A DNA stretch of 17,685 nucleotides from an uncultured Rhizobiaceae group bacterium (GCA_937951455.1 CALFBU010000323.1:1-17685), one strand, 5' to 3'. Shown: positions 8,023 through 16,280, counted from the stretch's first letter. The notes: a model not told the origin generated them from the letters alone. Program-made: numbers and translations.

Positions 8023-8026
8023 GACA
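8009..8026. promoter_or_regulatory. PpsR/CrtJ-type operator on the bchC promoter
   Basis: TGTCCAAATAATATGACA is a perfect TGT-N12-ACA, with the extended TGTC/GACA edges. It completely covers the -10 box TAATAT, so binding would block RNA polymerase. This is the same geometry as the characterised CrtJ site at Rhodobacter capsulatus bchC. That promoter has a second palindrome nearby; I found no second perfect copy here. Confidence 0.75.
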
Positions 8027-8077
8027 GATAGGGAGCCCATCTTTTTTAACGTTGTATGCGTATAGATTGGGAATGAG

Positions 8078-9019
8078 ATGAAGGCGCAAGCCATCATATT
8101 TGAAAAGCCAGGCAGTCTGGTCGTCGATCACACAGAGTTAAATAACCCTGGAAGTGATGACTTGGTGGTAAAGTCACTTTGGAGTGGCATTAGCACTGGC
8201 ACAGAAAGACTGTTGTGGACTGGCGAAATGCCGCCATTTCCAGGAATGGGATATCCGCTTGTACCAGGATACGAAACGGTTGGTGAAGTTGTCGAAGCAA
8301 CGGGCGCTAATAAACATCGTATCGGCGAGCGTGTATTTGTCCCGGGCTGTTCAGCATACAAGGAAGTGCATGGACTTTTTGGAGGTTCAGCTTCGCATCT
8401 GGTTGTCGATGCGCAAAAAGCTGTTCACGTGGATGAGGCCATGGGCGCGCAGGCTTTGCTATCAGCCCTGGCCGCAACGGCACATCATGCCATTGCCGTT
8501 AATCAAAACCATCTACCGCAACTCATTGTAGGAAATGGTGTGTTGGGTCGCTTAATAGCGCGCATCACGTTGGCGCTTGGCGGTGAAGCTCCTGTTATTT
8601 GGGAAACCAATCCAATTCGCCGTGATAATTCAGAAGGCTTTCGTGTCATCGACCCTTCGCAAGATGAAGGCTCGCAATATCAATCCGTCATTGATGTTAG
8701 CGGATCTAGCAACATTCTCGACTCGCTCATTAAACATCTAACGCCACGCGGTGAAATCACATTGGCGGGCTTTTACTCAAAACGCGTAGATTTCGCATTT
8801 CCATCAGCGTTCATGAAAGAAGCCGTTATTCGAATAGCGGCAGAATGGAAGCCTGAGGATCTGGAGGCAATTAATCGTCTTACGGGCGAGGGGGGTTTGT
8901 CGTTCGAAAATCTGATCACGCATCATGCTGCACCAAGTGATGCAGCGGCAGCGTATGAGACTGCATTCAGTGACCCTGAGTGTCTGAAAATGGTTTTTAA
9001 CTGGGAAGAAAAACAATGA
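8078..9019 (+). CDS. bchC: Bacteriochlorophyllide a dehydrogenase BchC
   Basis: Oxidises the C-3 hydroxyethyl group of 3-desacetyl-3-hydroxyethyl bacteriochlorophyllide a to the acetyl group, a late step of bacteriochlorophyll a synthesis. The 313-residue protein is a medium-chain dehydrogenase/reductase: SGISTGTERLLWTG and VPGYETVGEVVE in the N-terminal catalytic domain, then a Rossmann-like half with IVGNGVLGRL. The start at ATG 8078 has GGGAA about 4-5 bases upstream. The stop overlaps the bchX start as ATGA, so translation is coupled. The gene is preceded by a strong promoter and a PpsR-type operator. Confidence 0.95.
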   Translation: MKAQAIIFEKPGSLVVDHTELNNPGSDDLVVKSLWSGISTGTERLLWTGEMPPFPGMGYPLVPGYETVGEVVEATGANKHRIGERVFVPGCSAYKEVHGLFGGSASHLVVDAQKAVHVDEAMGAQALLSALAATAHHAIAVNQNHLPQLIVGNGVLGRLIARITLALGGEAPVIWETNPIRRDNSEGFRVIDPSQDEGSQYQSVIDVSGSSNILDSLIKHLTPRGEITLAGFYSKRVDFAFPSAFMKEAVIRIAAEWKPEDLEAINRLTGEGGLSFENLITHHAAPSDAAAAYETAFSDPECLKMVFNWEEKQ

Positions 9020-10047
9020 TCGAAGATAGTGCAAATAAGCCTGGCGCTGAGGGGCGCGAAGCGAACGATGTAAACATGTATGATTTTTTAAAGGATGAGG
9101 CAGCACAAGAGCCGGATCCGGTTCATACAGGTGAAATTACAAAAGAAACGCAAGTGATTGCCATCTATGGTAAGGGCGGTATCGGCAAGAGTTTTTCTCT
9201 AGCAAACCTTTCCTACAATCTGGCGCGTAACGGCAAGAAAGTCTTACTCATCGGTTGCGATCCGAAATCGGATACAACATCCCTGCTTTTCGGTGGTAAG
9301 TCCTGCCCAACAATCATTGAAACTTCGGCAGCAAAAAAAGCTGCTGGTGAAGATGTTAAAATCTCAGACGTATGTTTCAAGCGCGATGGTGTTTTTGCCA
9401 TGGAACTTGGGGGCCCTGAAGTAGGTCGCGGTTGCGGTGGTCGCGGTATTATTCATGGTTTCGAACTCCTTGAAAAGCTCGGCTTCCACGAGTGGGATTT
9501 TGATTATGTACTGCTCGATTTTCTTGGCGATGTGGTCTGTGGCGGTTTCGGCCTGCCGATTGCCCGTGACATGTGTCAAAAGGTTATCGTGGTCGGGTCA
9601 AATGATCTGCAATCGCTTTATGTAGCTAACAACGTTTGTTCTGCCGTTGAATATTTCCGCAAGCTTGGTGGTAATGTGGGTGTGGCTGGGATGCTCATCA
9701 ATAAAGACGATGGCACAGGTGAGGCGGCTGCATTTGCCAAGGCCGTAAATATCCCTGTCCTTGCTGCAATTCCACAAGATGAAGACATTCGTCGCAAGTC
9801 AGCCAATTATCAAATTGTTGGTGATCCTGAAGGCCCTTGGGGTCCTATGTTCTCTGACCTTGCTCAAAACATGATGACTTCAACCCCGCGTCAACCAACA
9901 CCGCTTGATCAAGATGGTTTGCTAGGATTGTTCGCTGCAAGTCAGACAGGTGCTGATTGGGTGCTGGAGCCTGCACAACCAGAAGACATGTGCGACCCAT
10001 CCATAATTACAACCGAATCTCTTGAAGTCGTTTACGACAAAGTGTGA
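9016..10047 (+). CDS. bchX: Chlorophyllide a reductase iron protein BchX
   Basis: ATP-driven electron donor (NifH-like homodimer) for chlorophyllide a oxidoreductase, passing electrons to BchYZ to reduce the C7=C8 bond. The protein has 343 residues. The P-loop GKGGIGKS is at 52-59 and the switch region GCDPKSDTT follows at about 80-88. The two cysteines that bridge the inter-subunit 4Fe-4S cluster are Cys140 (GCGGRG) and Cys175 (DVVCGGFG). The acidic N-terminal extension of about 45 residues and the long C-terminus separate BchX from the close relatives BchL and NifH. It overlaps bchC by 4 bases; GGGAAGAA upstream of the ATG is the ribosome site. Confidence 0.96.
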   Translation: MIEDSANKPGAEGREANDVNMYDFLKDEAAQEPDPVHTGEITKETQVIAIYGKGGIGKSFSLANLSYNLARNGKKVLLIGCDPKSDTTSLLFGGKSCPTIIETSAAKKAAGEDVKISDVCFKRDGVFAMELGGPEVGRGCGGRGIIHGFELLEKLGFHEWDFDYVLLDFLGDVVCGGFGLPIARDMCQKVIVVGSNDLQSLYVANNVCSAVEYFRKLGGNVGVAGMLINKDDGTGEAAAFAKAVNIPVLAAIPQDEDIRRKSANYQIVGDPEGPWGPMFSDLAQNMMTSTPRQPTPLDQDGLLGLFAASQTGADWVLEPAQPEDMCDPSIITTESLEVVYDKV

Positions 10048-10054
10048 GCCAGTA

Positions 10055-11629
10055 ATGATTGAAGACCTAAACCATATCGACGACCGCTCAGCTGAAGCTG
10101 AAAGCGAAGTCGTGCTAACGCCAGAGGCTACTGAAGCCCATGGTGATGGCATGGGTTGTCATGCAGGCGCCGATCAAATGATGGCTGCAGCCAAGAAAGC
10201 TGGTAAATCAGAAATTCTCGGTCAATATGCCGAAGATTATCCGCAAGGCCCACACGACCAACCCCAAAGCATGTGCCCAGCCTTTGGCTCTTTAAGAGTA
10301 GGGCTGCGCATGAAACGTACAGCAACCATATTATCGGGCTCGGCCTGTTGTGTTTATGGTCTTACGTTCACATCCCACTTTTATGGTGCGCGTCGCACTG
10401 TTGGCTATGTGCCATTTGATAGTGAGAGCCTAGTGACAGGCAAGCTTTACGAAGACATTCGTGATGCAGTGCATGAAATGGCAGACCCTGCCAAATATGA
10501 TTGTATCGTTGTCACAAGTCTTTGCGTGCCAACCGCATCGGGTGTGCCGCTACAAATGTTGCCAAAATCCATTGATGGCGTGCGCATTGTCGGGATTGAT
10601 GTGCCAGGGTTCGGTATTCCAACACATGCAGAAGCAAAAGATGTTCTGGCCGGTGCAATGCTTAAATACGCCCGTGAAGAAGCTTCAGCAGGGCCTGTGC
10701 AAGCGCCTGAAAACAAATCTGAAAGTGGTAAGCCAAGCATAACAATGCTGGGCGAGATGTTCCCCGCAGATCCAATGGGTATTGGCGCAATGTTGGAGCC
10801 AATGGGGCTTGAAGCGGGAACTGTCGTCCCAACTCGCGAGTGGCGCGAATTGTATTCTGCGCTTGATTGTGGCGCCGTTGCTGCAATCCACCCTTTCTAC
10901 ACGGCATCAATACGTCAGTTTGAAGCAATCGGTCGCAAGGTTGTGGGTTCTGCACCGGTGGGTGTTGAGGGAACTGAAAGCTGGCTACAAAAAATTGGCG
11001 AAAGCTGCAATGTCAGCGAAGCTGACATTGCAAAAGCTAAGAACATGTTCTTGCCTGCGATTAAGGAAGCTTTATCCGCAACGCCAATCAACGGTCGCAT
11101 TACGCTCTCAGGCTATGAAGGTTCTGAATTGCTTGTGGCACGCCTCTTAATTGAGAGCGGTGCTGATGTTCGCTATGTGGGTACTGCTTGTCCTGCAACA
11201 CGTTGGTCGGAAGATGACCGTGTCTGGCTTGAGTCAAAAGGCGTGCATGTTAAATTCCGTGCGTCTCTTGAAGATGATTGCGCTGCAATGGAAGAGTTTA
11301 ATCCTGATCTTGCCATAGGAACGACACCGGTTGTTCAAAAGGCCAAGGAAAAAGGCATTCCCGCTCTTTACTTCACCAATTTGATTTCTGCACGTCCCTT
11401 GATGGGGCCAGCAGGTGCAGGGTCTCTGGCAACAGTTATCAATACAGCCATGGCTAACAAATCTCGCTTTGAAGCGATGACGGAGTTTTTTGAAGGTGTT
11501 GGCACAGGCCATACCGCTGGCGTTTGGGAAAAAATGCCGGAAGATCGCCCTCAATTTAAAAAGAAATATGCAGCCAAGGCAGCTCGCGCAGCTAATGCAG
11601 TAGACTCAGGGGAGGCCGTTGGATCATGA
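10055..11629 (+). CDS. bchY: Chlorophyllide a reductase subunit BchY
   Basis: One half of the NifDK-like catalytic component of chlorophyllide a oxidoreductase; with BchZ it carries a 4Fe-4S cluster and binds the chlorophyllide. The product is 524 residues from ATG 10055; a TTG at 10022 keeps the frame open upstream but lies inside bchX. Cys74 (SMCPAFG), Cys99 (SACCVYG) and Cys157 (SLCVPTASG) have the spacing expected for the three cluster ligands that BchY supplies. The ribosome site is weak (TGAG about 8 bases upstream), which fits coupling to bchX, 7 bases away. The 3' end overlaps bchZ as ATGA. Confidence 0.95.
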   Translation: MIEDLNHIDDRSAEAESEVVLTPEATEAHGDGMGCHAGADQMMAAAKKAGKSEILGQYAEDYPQGPHDQPQSMCPAFGSLRVGLRMKRTATILSGSACCVYGLTFTSHFYGARRTVGYVPFDSESLVTGKLYEDIRDAVHEMADPAKYDCIVVTSLCVPTASGVPLQMLPKSIDGVRIVGIDVPGFGIPTHAEAKDVLAGAMLKYAREEASAGPVQAPENKSESGKPSITMLGEMFPADPMGIGAMLEPMGLEAGTVVPTREWRELYSALDCGAVAAIHPFYTASIRQFEAIGRKVVGSAPVGVEGTESWLQKIGESCNVSEADIAKAKNMFLPAIKEALSATPINGRITLSGYEGSELLVARLLIESGADVRYVGTACPATRWSEDDRVWLESKGVHVKFRASLEDDCAAMEEFNPDLAIGTTPVVQKAKEKGIPALYFTNLISARPLMGPAGAGSLATVINTAMANKSRFEAMTEFFEGVGTGHTAGVWEKMPEDRPQFKKKYAAKAARAANAVDSGEAVGS

Positions 11630-13086
11630 CATTGATTTTAGATCACGACCGCGCTGGGGGTTACTGGGGTGCAGTCTATGCCTTTACCGCAATCAAGGGA
11701 TTGCAGGTAATCATCGATGGCCCTGTTGGTTGCGAAAACTTACCAGTGACTTCGGTCCTTCACTATACGGATGCCTTACCCCCTCATGAGCTTCCCATCG
11801 TAGTGACGGGTCTTGGAGAAGAAGAACTTGGCCAACACGGTACAGAGGGTGCCATGCGACGTTCTCGCAAAACACTCGATCCTGATCTTCCCGCCGTGGT
11901 AGTCACTGGTTCCATTGCAGAAATGATTGGCGGTGGTGTAACACCGGAAGGCGCTAATGTTCAGCGCTTCCTGCCGCGCACAATCGATGAGGATCAGTGG
12001 CAGTCTGCTGATCGCGCCCTCAAGTGGCTCTGGACTGAGTTCGGACCCAAGAAGGGCAAAATACCCGCTCTCAAAGAGCGCAAAGAAGGTGAAAAGCCTA
12101 AGGTGAATATTATTGGTCCAATGTATGGCACGTTTAACATGCCATCAGACCTTGCTGAAATTCGCCGCTTGATTGAAGGCATTGGCGCCGAGGTGAACAT
12201 GACATTTCCCCTTGGTTCCCACTTGGCTGATATCAACAAGCTGCCACAGGCAGAAGCTAACGTTTGCATGTATCGTGAGTTTGGCAGACTGCTGTGTGAG
12301 ACGCTGGATAGACCTTATCTACAAGCGCCTATGGGCATTCATTCAACAACAGCATTCCTGAGAAAGCTGGGAGACATGCTGGGTCTGGACCCAGAGCCGT
12401 TCATTGAGCAGGAAAAGCACACAACCCTAAAACCGATGTGGGATTTGTGGCGTTCGGTTACGCAAGACTTTCTGGGTACAGTCAGCTTTGCGATCGTTGC
12501 TAACGAGACTTACACACGGGGCATGAAAAACTTCCTCGAAGAAGAAATGGGCATGCCGTGTAGTTTTGCCGTTTCACGCATTGCGGGCAAGAAAACAGAC
12601 AATCAGGAAGTACAAGATCTGTTGGCAGAAAAATCGCCAATGATTGTTTTCGGTTCCTATAACGAGCGTATGTATTTGGCAGATCAGGGGTCACGATCAA
12701 CCTTTATGCCAGCATCGTTTCCAGGTGCTGCGATCAGAAGGCACATTGGCACGCCCTTCATGGGCTATTCGGGCTCAAGCTATCTGATACAGGAAATCTG
12801 TAATTCACTCTTTGATGTGCTGTTTAATATTTTACCGCTTCAAAGTCAGATGGATGCCACAGCTGAGGCTTCCCCGGCACAAGCAAAAAATACCTTGCCT
12901 TGGGACAGTGATGCCCGCGTCAAACTGGATGAAGTGATCGATAAAGAGCCTATTCTTGTTCGCATCTCAGCAGCAAAAACCTTGCGTGACAAAGTCGAGC
13001 AGGACGCTTTTGACAAAGGCGAAGAGCGGGTCACCGCTGATCGCGTCATGGCTTCAAGCAATACAATTTCAAGAAAGGTCGCATGA
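11626..13086 (+). CDS. bchZ: Chlorophyllide a reductase subunit BchZ
   Basis: Partner of BchY in the catalytic heterotetramer that reduces ring B of chlorophyllide a. The protein has 486 residues. It opens with an [17 protein letters not shown] block, and Cys36 in GPVGCENLP is positioned to be the fourth ligand of the shared 4Fe-4S cluster. The C-terminal region carries the light-independent-reductase-like helical domain (about residues 425-486). Translation is coupled to bchY by a 4-base overlap. pufQ starts 39 bases after the stop, so puf transcripts can arise by read-through from bchC. Confidence 0.95.
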   Translation: MTLILDHDRAGGYWGAVYAFTAIKGLQVIIDGPVGCENLPVTSVLHYTDALPPHELPIVVTGLGEEELGQHGTEGAMRRSRKTLDPDLPAVVVTGSIAEMIGGGVTPEGANVQRFLPRTIDEDQWQSADRALKWLWTEFGPKKGKIPALKERKEGEKPKVNIIGPMYGTFNMPSDLAEIRRLIEGIGAEVNMTFPLGSHLADINKLPQAEANVCMYREFGRLLCETLDRPYLQAPMGIHSTTAFLRKLGDMLGLDPEPFIEQEKHTTLKPMWDLWRSVTQDFLGTVSFAIVANETYTRGMKNFLEEEMGMPCSFAVSRIAGKKTDNQEVQDLLAEKSPMIVFGSYNERMYLADQGSRSTFMPASFPGAAIRRHIGTPFMGYSGSSYLIQEICNSLFDVLFNILPLQSQMDATAEASPAQAKNTLPWDSDARVKLDEVIDKEPILVRISAAKTLRDKVEQDAFDKGEERVTADRVMASSNTISRKVA

Positions 13087-13125
13087 TGACTTTTCAAATC
13101 AAGAATTCAATCAGGAGGAATACAA

Positions 13126-13338
13126 ATGTCAGTAACTGATTTCGATAGAGCAACGCCAGCACACGGCGCAACAATGGGCGAAACCGTCCTACGCAATGCA
13201 CTCGTTGCCCTGCTTATGTTTGTTGCATTGGTTGCGCTGGGGTTTGCAAAACTAACAGGGAAAAAATTTCCTGAATCCATTTGGAAAGAAGCCAGACAAA
13301 CTGCGCATGCAGTGGTTGGCTACGCTTTCAAATACTAA
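13126..13338 (+). CDS. pufQ: PufQ-like small membrane protein
   Basis: The product is 70 residues: a polar N-terminus, one hydrophobic helix at about residues 23-41, then a basic stretch (KLTGKK) and an amphipathic tail containing FPESIWKEARQTA. PufQ has this size and layout and ends in a similar W-EA motif after the helix. It is always the first puf gene, between bchZ and pufB, as here. PufQ assists bacteriochlorophyll supply or complex assembly; its exact action is unresolved. Identity to characterised PufQ looks low: the usual C-terminal TP-IF is missing. The name therefore rests mostly on position, size and topology. The ribosome site is strong: AGGAGG ends 7 bases before the ATG. Confidence 0.65.
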   Translation: MSVTDFDRATPAHGATMGETVLRNALVALLMFVALVALGFAKLTGKKFPESIWKEARQTAHAVVGYAFKY

Positions 13339-13391
13339 GCGAATTTATCGTTTAGTTCTTCGAGATTTCTCCACTTAACCTTGGAGGAATA

Positions 13392-13475
13392 TTGGTTCAA
13401 GTGAACCAGACCTGGCCGCAGGGTTGTTTCGCGGTAATGGCCGAAAGGCTGAGACTAGGAGGTTTCTATGGCTAG
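13392..13475 (+). CDS. Possible pufK-like leader reading frame overlapping pufB
   Basis: GGAGG at 13383-13387 has no gene behind it unless the TTG at 13392 is used. That frame runs 27 codons and stops with TAG at 13473-13475, overlapping the first 8 bases of pufB. Rhodobacter sphaeroides has a short rare-codon gene, pufK, at this position that gates pufB translation. Codons here include AGG, AGA, CTA and GGA near the end. The 4-base spacing is short and the start lies in a hairpin, so this could equally be a non-translated leader. I see no recognisable peptide. Confidence 0.25.
   Translation: MVQVNQTWPQGCFAVMAERLRLGGFYG
13393..13449 (+). promoter_or_regulatory. Structured pufB mRNA leader (hairpins in the pufQ-pufB gap)
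   Basis: The 129-base gap 13339-13467 holds an A+T-rich stretch followed by hairpins. TGGTTC-AAGT-GAACCA (13393-13408) has a perfect 6-bp stem. GCC-GAAA-GGC (13440-13449) is a GNRA-loop hairpin just before the pufB ribosome site AGGAGG (13457-13462). A possible CCGC/GCGG pairing (13416-13419 with 13431-13434) lies between them. In Rhodobacter, 5' hairpins and RNase E processing in this gap shape pufBA mRNA stability. The same role is inferred here. Confidence 0.45.
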
Positions 13476-13686
13476 TCCCGAAACTGGGTCCATGACTGGT
13501 TTAACCAGTGGTGAGGCTCGCGAGTTCCATCGGATTTTCATGAAAAGCACTATTGCTTTTACAGGTTGGGCTTTTGGCGCACATGTTCTTGTGCACCTAT
13601 GGCGTCCGTGGCTCTACAATGATGGCAGTGCAACAACGTCTTCACTGATGGAAAATATTTCATCAATGATTTCAGCGCTCGTTTAA
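13468..13686 (+). CDS. pufB: Light-harvesting 1 beta polypeptide PufB, with extended C-terminus
   Basis: Antenna apoprotein of the LH1 ring; one membrane helix with a bacteriochlorophyll-binding histidine. The core [12 protein letters not shown] (with the conserved His21), the helix, and [11 protein letters not shown] with ligand His39 six residues before Trp45 are diagnostic. Typical LH1 beta chains end a few residues after WRPW at about 48-55 residues. This one has 72, with a Ser/Thr-rich then hydrophobic tail of 24 residues ending SSMISALV on the periplasmic side. The reading frame is intact and ends in TAA at 13684-13686. AGGAGG ends 5 bases before the ATG. Confidence 0.94.
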   Translation: MASPETGSMTGLTSGEAREFHRIFMKSTIAFTGWAFGAHVLVHLWRPWLYNDGSATTSSLMENISSMISALV

Positions 13687-13700
13687 GGAGAAAATGAATC

Positions 13701-13883
13701 ATGTATAAAATTTGGCTCTTTTTCGATCCGCGACGCGTGCTTGTAGCATTGGCTGTCTTTTTGTTCACGCTTGCAATTTTGATTCACTTCATCTTGCTAA
13801 GCACTGAGCGATACAACTGGTTTGACGTAAACTCATTAGCTTCAGTTTCTGAAGTTATGCCAGCTGAAAAGCTGATTGGGTAA
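13701..13883 (+). CDS. pufA: Light-harvesting 1 alpha polypeptide PufA
   Basis: Antenna alpha apoprotein that pairs with PufB around the reaction centre. The 60-residue sequence has the family's N-terminal [12 protein letters not shown], a single helix, the ligand His29 in [10 protein letters not shown], and the YNW that follows. The length is ordinary. The ribosome site AAGGAG overlaps the pufB stop and is 10 bases from the ATG, so pufB and pufA are translationally linked. A strong hairpin follows 14 bases after the stop. Confidence 0.96.
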   Translation: MYKIWLFFDPRRVLVALAVFLFTLAILIHFILLSTERYNWFDVNSLASVSEVMPAEKLIG

Positions 13884-13897
13884 TGTCACTACCGATC

Positions 13898-13930
13898 TCA
13901 GCAGGCGGAACTATTTTTTCCGCCTGCTGA
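13898..13930 (+). promoter_or_regulatory. pufA-pufL intercistronic hairpin (mRNA decay barrier)
   Basis: A perfect 13-bp stem, TCAGCAGGCGGAA (13898-13910) with TTCCGCCTGCTGA (13918-13930), encloses a 7-base loop CTATTTT. No T-run follows the stem (AAAACC instead), so it is not a classical terminator. In Rhodobacter a stem-loop at exactly this position blocks 3'-to-5' decay, stabilising the pufBA segment so that LH1 is made in excess of the reaction centre. Position and structure match, so the same role is inferred. Confidence 0.85.
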
Positions 13931-13967
13931 AAACCTAAACGAAATAAACACTTTTTGGAGATGGCCC

Positions 13968-14861
13968 ATGGCCTTATTAAGCTTCGAACGAAAATACCGT
14001 GTCCGTGGAGGCACGTTACTGGGTGGTGACCTGTTCGATTTTTGGGCAGGACCCTTTTACGTCGGATTTTTTGGCGTGCTCACAATATTTTTTACAACCC
14101 TTGGCACGGCGCTCATTATTTATGGCGCATCTTTGGGAGACACTTGGAACATATGGCAGATTAACATCAGCCCGCCTGAAGCCGAATACGGCTTGTCGAT
14201 GGCACCCATGCGAGAAGGCGGTTTATGGCAAATCATAACCTTCTGCGGGACATTTGCCTTCATATCATGGGCGCTGCGTGAAGTAGAAATTTGCCGCAAG
14301 CTCGGTATGGGATATCACGTACCTTTCGCGTTCAGTGTTGCAATCCTTGCTTTCGTAACCCTCAATATTATACGTCCAATCTTTATGTATATTGCTGATG
14401 GTGGTGAATCCGGCTGGAGCCACGGCTTCCCATACGGGATTTATTCTCACCTGGAGTGGGTCAATAACGTTGGATATGCGTATGGTAATTTCCATTACAA
14501 TCCAGCGCATATGATTGCGATTACATTCTTCTTTACAACGACCCTTGCGCTCGCTTTGCACGGTGGTTTGGTTCTTTCTTCAACAAATCCCCCCAAAGGG
14601 CAAGAAGTAAAAACACCTGAACATGAAGATACATATTTCAGAGACTTTATCGGTTACTCAGTAGGGACACTCGGCATTCACCGCGTTGGTCTGTTCTTGG
14701 CTTTGAACGCTGTTTTTTGGAGTGCCGTTTGTATCATCATCTCTGGTCCATTCTGGGTAGACGCCTGGAGCGACTGGTGGACATGGTGGCTTGAATTGCC
14801 GGTCTTCCCACAGGATGATCTGGTCCGTGAAATTGGCGATCTGCCATACTTAGACGAATAA
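13968..14861 (+). CDS. pufL: Reaction centre L subunit PufL
   Basis: Core subunit of the type-2 photochemical reaction centre, with five membrane helices. All ligands are present: His161 and His181 (bacteriochlorophyll; L153 and L173 in Rhodobacter numbering), and His198 and His238 (non-heme iron; L190 and L230). The start ATG 13968 has GGAG ending 7 bases upstream. The protein has 297 residues against about 282 in Rhodobacter. Two changes account for this: a 7-residue insertion around residues 141-149 (YIADGGES region) between helix C and the FPYG turn, and an acidic tail ending DLPYLDE. Both face the periplasm, where cytochrome c docks. pufM follows after 14 bases. Confidence 0.97.
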   Translation: MALLSFERKYRVRGGTLLGGDLFDFWAGPFYVGFFGVLTIFFTTLGTALIIYGASLGDTWNIWQINISPPEAEYGLSMAPMREGGLWQIITFCGTFAFISWALREVEICRKLGMGYHVPFAFSVAILAFVTLNIIRPIFMYIADGGESGWSHGFPYGIYSHLEWVNNVGYAYGNFHYNPAHMIAITFFFTTTLALALHGGLVLSSTNPPKGQEVKTPEHEDTYFRDFIGYSVGTLGIHRVGLFLALNAVFWSAVCIIISGPFWVDAWSDWWTWWLELPVFPQDDLVREIGDLPYLDE

Positions 14862-14875
14862 GGAGAAGATGAGTC

Positions 14876-15817
14876 ATGAGAGAATATCAAAACATCTTCA
14901 CAGCCATCCAGGTACAGGGAGAACCAGAAATGGGCATCCCTCTACCAAGGGGCGATGACCCGAGAATTGGAAAAGGCTTTCTAAGTTATTGGGCTGGTAA
15001 AATAGGCAATGCTCAAATTGGGCCTATCTATTTGGGAACCCTAGGTGTGATTTCACTGATTTCATTCCTGTTGGCCTTTAATATCATCGGCCTTAACTTC
15101 TGGGCACAGGTTGATTACGATCCTGTGCAGTTTGTCAGACAATTGTTCTGGCTGTCACTTGATCCGCCAGCACCTTCTTATGGTTTGACGGTGTTACCTC
15201 CTCTACAAGAGGGTGGTTGGTTTATGATTGTAGGCTTCTTCCTGACAGTCAGTGTTCTAACCTGGTGGTTGAGAACTTACCGTCGTGCAAAAGCTTTGGG
15301 CCTTGGAATGCACGTTCCAATCGCCTTTGCTTCAGCAATCTGGTTGTTCCTTGTACTTGGCTTTATCCGTCCTGTACTTATGGGTAGCTGGAGCGAAGCA
15401 GTTCCATATGGTGTGTTCTCGCATCTGGATTGGACAAACAACTTCTCGCTGATTTACGGGAACTTGTTCTATAATCCATTCCACGCTTTATCTATTGTGT
15501 TCCTTTACGGTTCAGCATTGTTATTTGCGATGCATGGAGCGACAATTCTTGCAGTAAGCCGCTATGGTGGTGAGCGTGAGATTGAGCAGATCACCAATCG
15601 TGGTACCGCATCTGAGCGTGCAGCGCTATTCTGGAGATGGACCATGGGCTTCAACGCGACCATGGAATCCATTCACCGTTGGGCATGGTGGTTTGCAATG
15701 TTAACAACCTTAACCGGTGGTATCGGCATCTTGCTAACTGGCACAGTGGTCGATGATTGGTCAGCTTGGGCAATCAAACACGGTGTGTTGCACGAAAGTG
15801 GCACCAACATTCGCTAA
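14876..15817 (+). CDS. pufM: Reaction centre M subunit PufM
   Basis: Second core subunit, forming the PufLM heterodimer that holds the special pair, pheophytins, quinones and iron. It has 313 residues. Ligands are exactly one higher than Rhodobacter numbers because Met is counted: His183 and His203 (bacteriochlorophyll); His220, Glu235 and His267 (iron). Tyr211 (M210) and Trp253 (the primary-quinone Trp, M252) are also present, so there is no net insertion or deletion across the core. The ribosome site AAGGAG overlaps the pufL stop region, 10 bases from the ATG. No pufC or pufX follows; a terminator begins 23 bases downstream. Confidence 0.97.
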   Translation: MREYQNIFTAIQVQGEPEMGIPLPRGDDPRIGKGFLSYWAGKIGNAQIGPIYLGTLGVISLISFLLAFNIIGLNFWAQVDYDPVQFVRQLFWLSLDPPAPSYGLTVLPPLQEGGWFMIVGFFLTVSVLTWWLRTYRRAKALGLGMHVPIAFASAIWLFLVLGFIRPVLMGSWSEAVPYGVFSHLDWTNNFSLIYGNLFYNPFHALSIVFLYGSALLFAMHGATILAVSRYGGEREIEQITNRGTASERAALFWRWTMGFNATMESIHRWAWWFAMLTTLTGGIGILLTGTVVDDWSAWAIKHGVLHESGTNIR

Positions 15818-15839
15818 ACGATAGCGGATAGAAGAATTG

Positions 15840-15868
15840 AAAAAGGCACCTCCATGAGGTGCCTTTTT
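15840..15868. terminator. Bidirectional hairpin terminator between pufM and the SCP2 gene
   Basis: AAAAAGGCACCTC (15840-15852) pairs perfectly with GAGGTGCCTTTTT (15856-15868) around a 3-base loop. A T-run closes each strand, so it can stop both the pufM transcript and the opposing SCP2-gene transcript. It marks the end of the superoperon. Confidence 0.92.
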
Positions 15869-15890
15869 GTGTCTCTTGATTAGAGAAAGT

Positions 15891-16229
15891 TTAGTTGAAT
15901 TCTGGTGGGTTGAAAAATCTGTTTAGCTTTACAGCCAAGGCGATAGGACCCTTGTAGAATAATTTACGCTTAAAAAAAGCCTCTTGACCGGTAATGCGGC
16001 CCATCACCATATCAACATAGGTGCTGGCAGACATTTTAAGGGTAAGCGTTGGGTTCTCATGTTCACCACGATGTAGCTCGCACTGATCATTTTGTATCTT
16101 TGCGAAGAACACATCACCTTCATTGCCTGAAAGTTTAAATTGCAATATAGCATCAATCCCAGGGGCCGCTTGTGGATTGAAACGTGAAGGCATGCCTTCG
16201 ATTATCTGCTGAATCGTTGGGTCATTCAT
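15891..16229 (-). CDS. SCP2 sterol-binding-domain protein
   Basis: A 112-residue protein made of a single SCP2-type lipid-binding domain. Typical features are ILQFKLSG in an early strand, the ENPTLTLKMSASTYVDMVMGRITGQEAFFKRKL block and the KGPIALAVKLNRFF end. SCP2 domains bind sterols, acyl chains or other hydrophobic molecules; in bacteria several assist ubiquinone synthesis (UbiJ, UbiT). It is compact and cytoplasmic, with no signal peptide. Its position against puf suggests handling of a quinone, carotenoid or bacteriochlorophyll intermediate, but that is inference. Start ATG 16229 has no clear ribosome site; a second ATG 4 bases inside is out of frame. It shares the terminator with pufM. 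Confidence 0.8.
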   Translation of the reverse strand: MNDPTIQQIIEGMPSRFNPQAAPGIDAILQFKLSGNEGDVFFAKIQNDQCELHRGEHENPTLTLKMSASTYVDMVMGRITGQEAFFKRKLFYKGPIALAVKLNRFFNPPEFN

Positions 16230-16280
16230 ATTATTTAACGTATTGAATCAATTATATTATCTTTGAGCTTCAATATAACA

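Noticed and set aside
10461..11150. Several 90-120-codon frames within bchY on both strands
   Set aside because: They are shadows of the conserved bchY frame, without ribosome sites or recognisable families.
13000..13125. A dedicated puf promoter within the end of bchZ
   Set aside because: TTGACA at about 13011 has no acceptable -10 box at 16-18 bases, and no PpsR palindrome is present. A promoter is known there in Rhodobacter, but I cannot support one from this sequence.
13393..13408. GGTTCAA element resembling a tRNA T-arm
   Set aside because: No anticodon or D-arm partners nearby; it is a simple 6-bp hairpin in the pufB leader.
13432..13460. GGCTGAGA before pufB, which resembles part of a thiamine (TPP) riboswitch
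   Set aside because: Only the CTGAGA core is present. The paired helices and the distal conserved TPP-box sequences are missing, and the piece is explained by a short GNRA hairpin.
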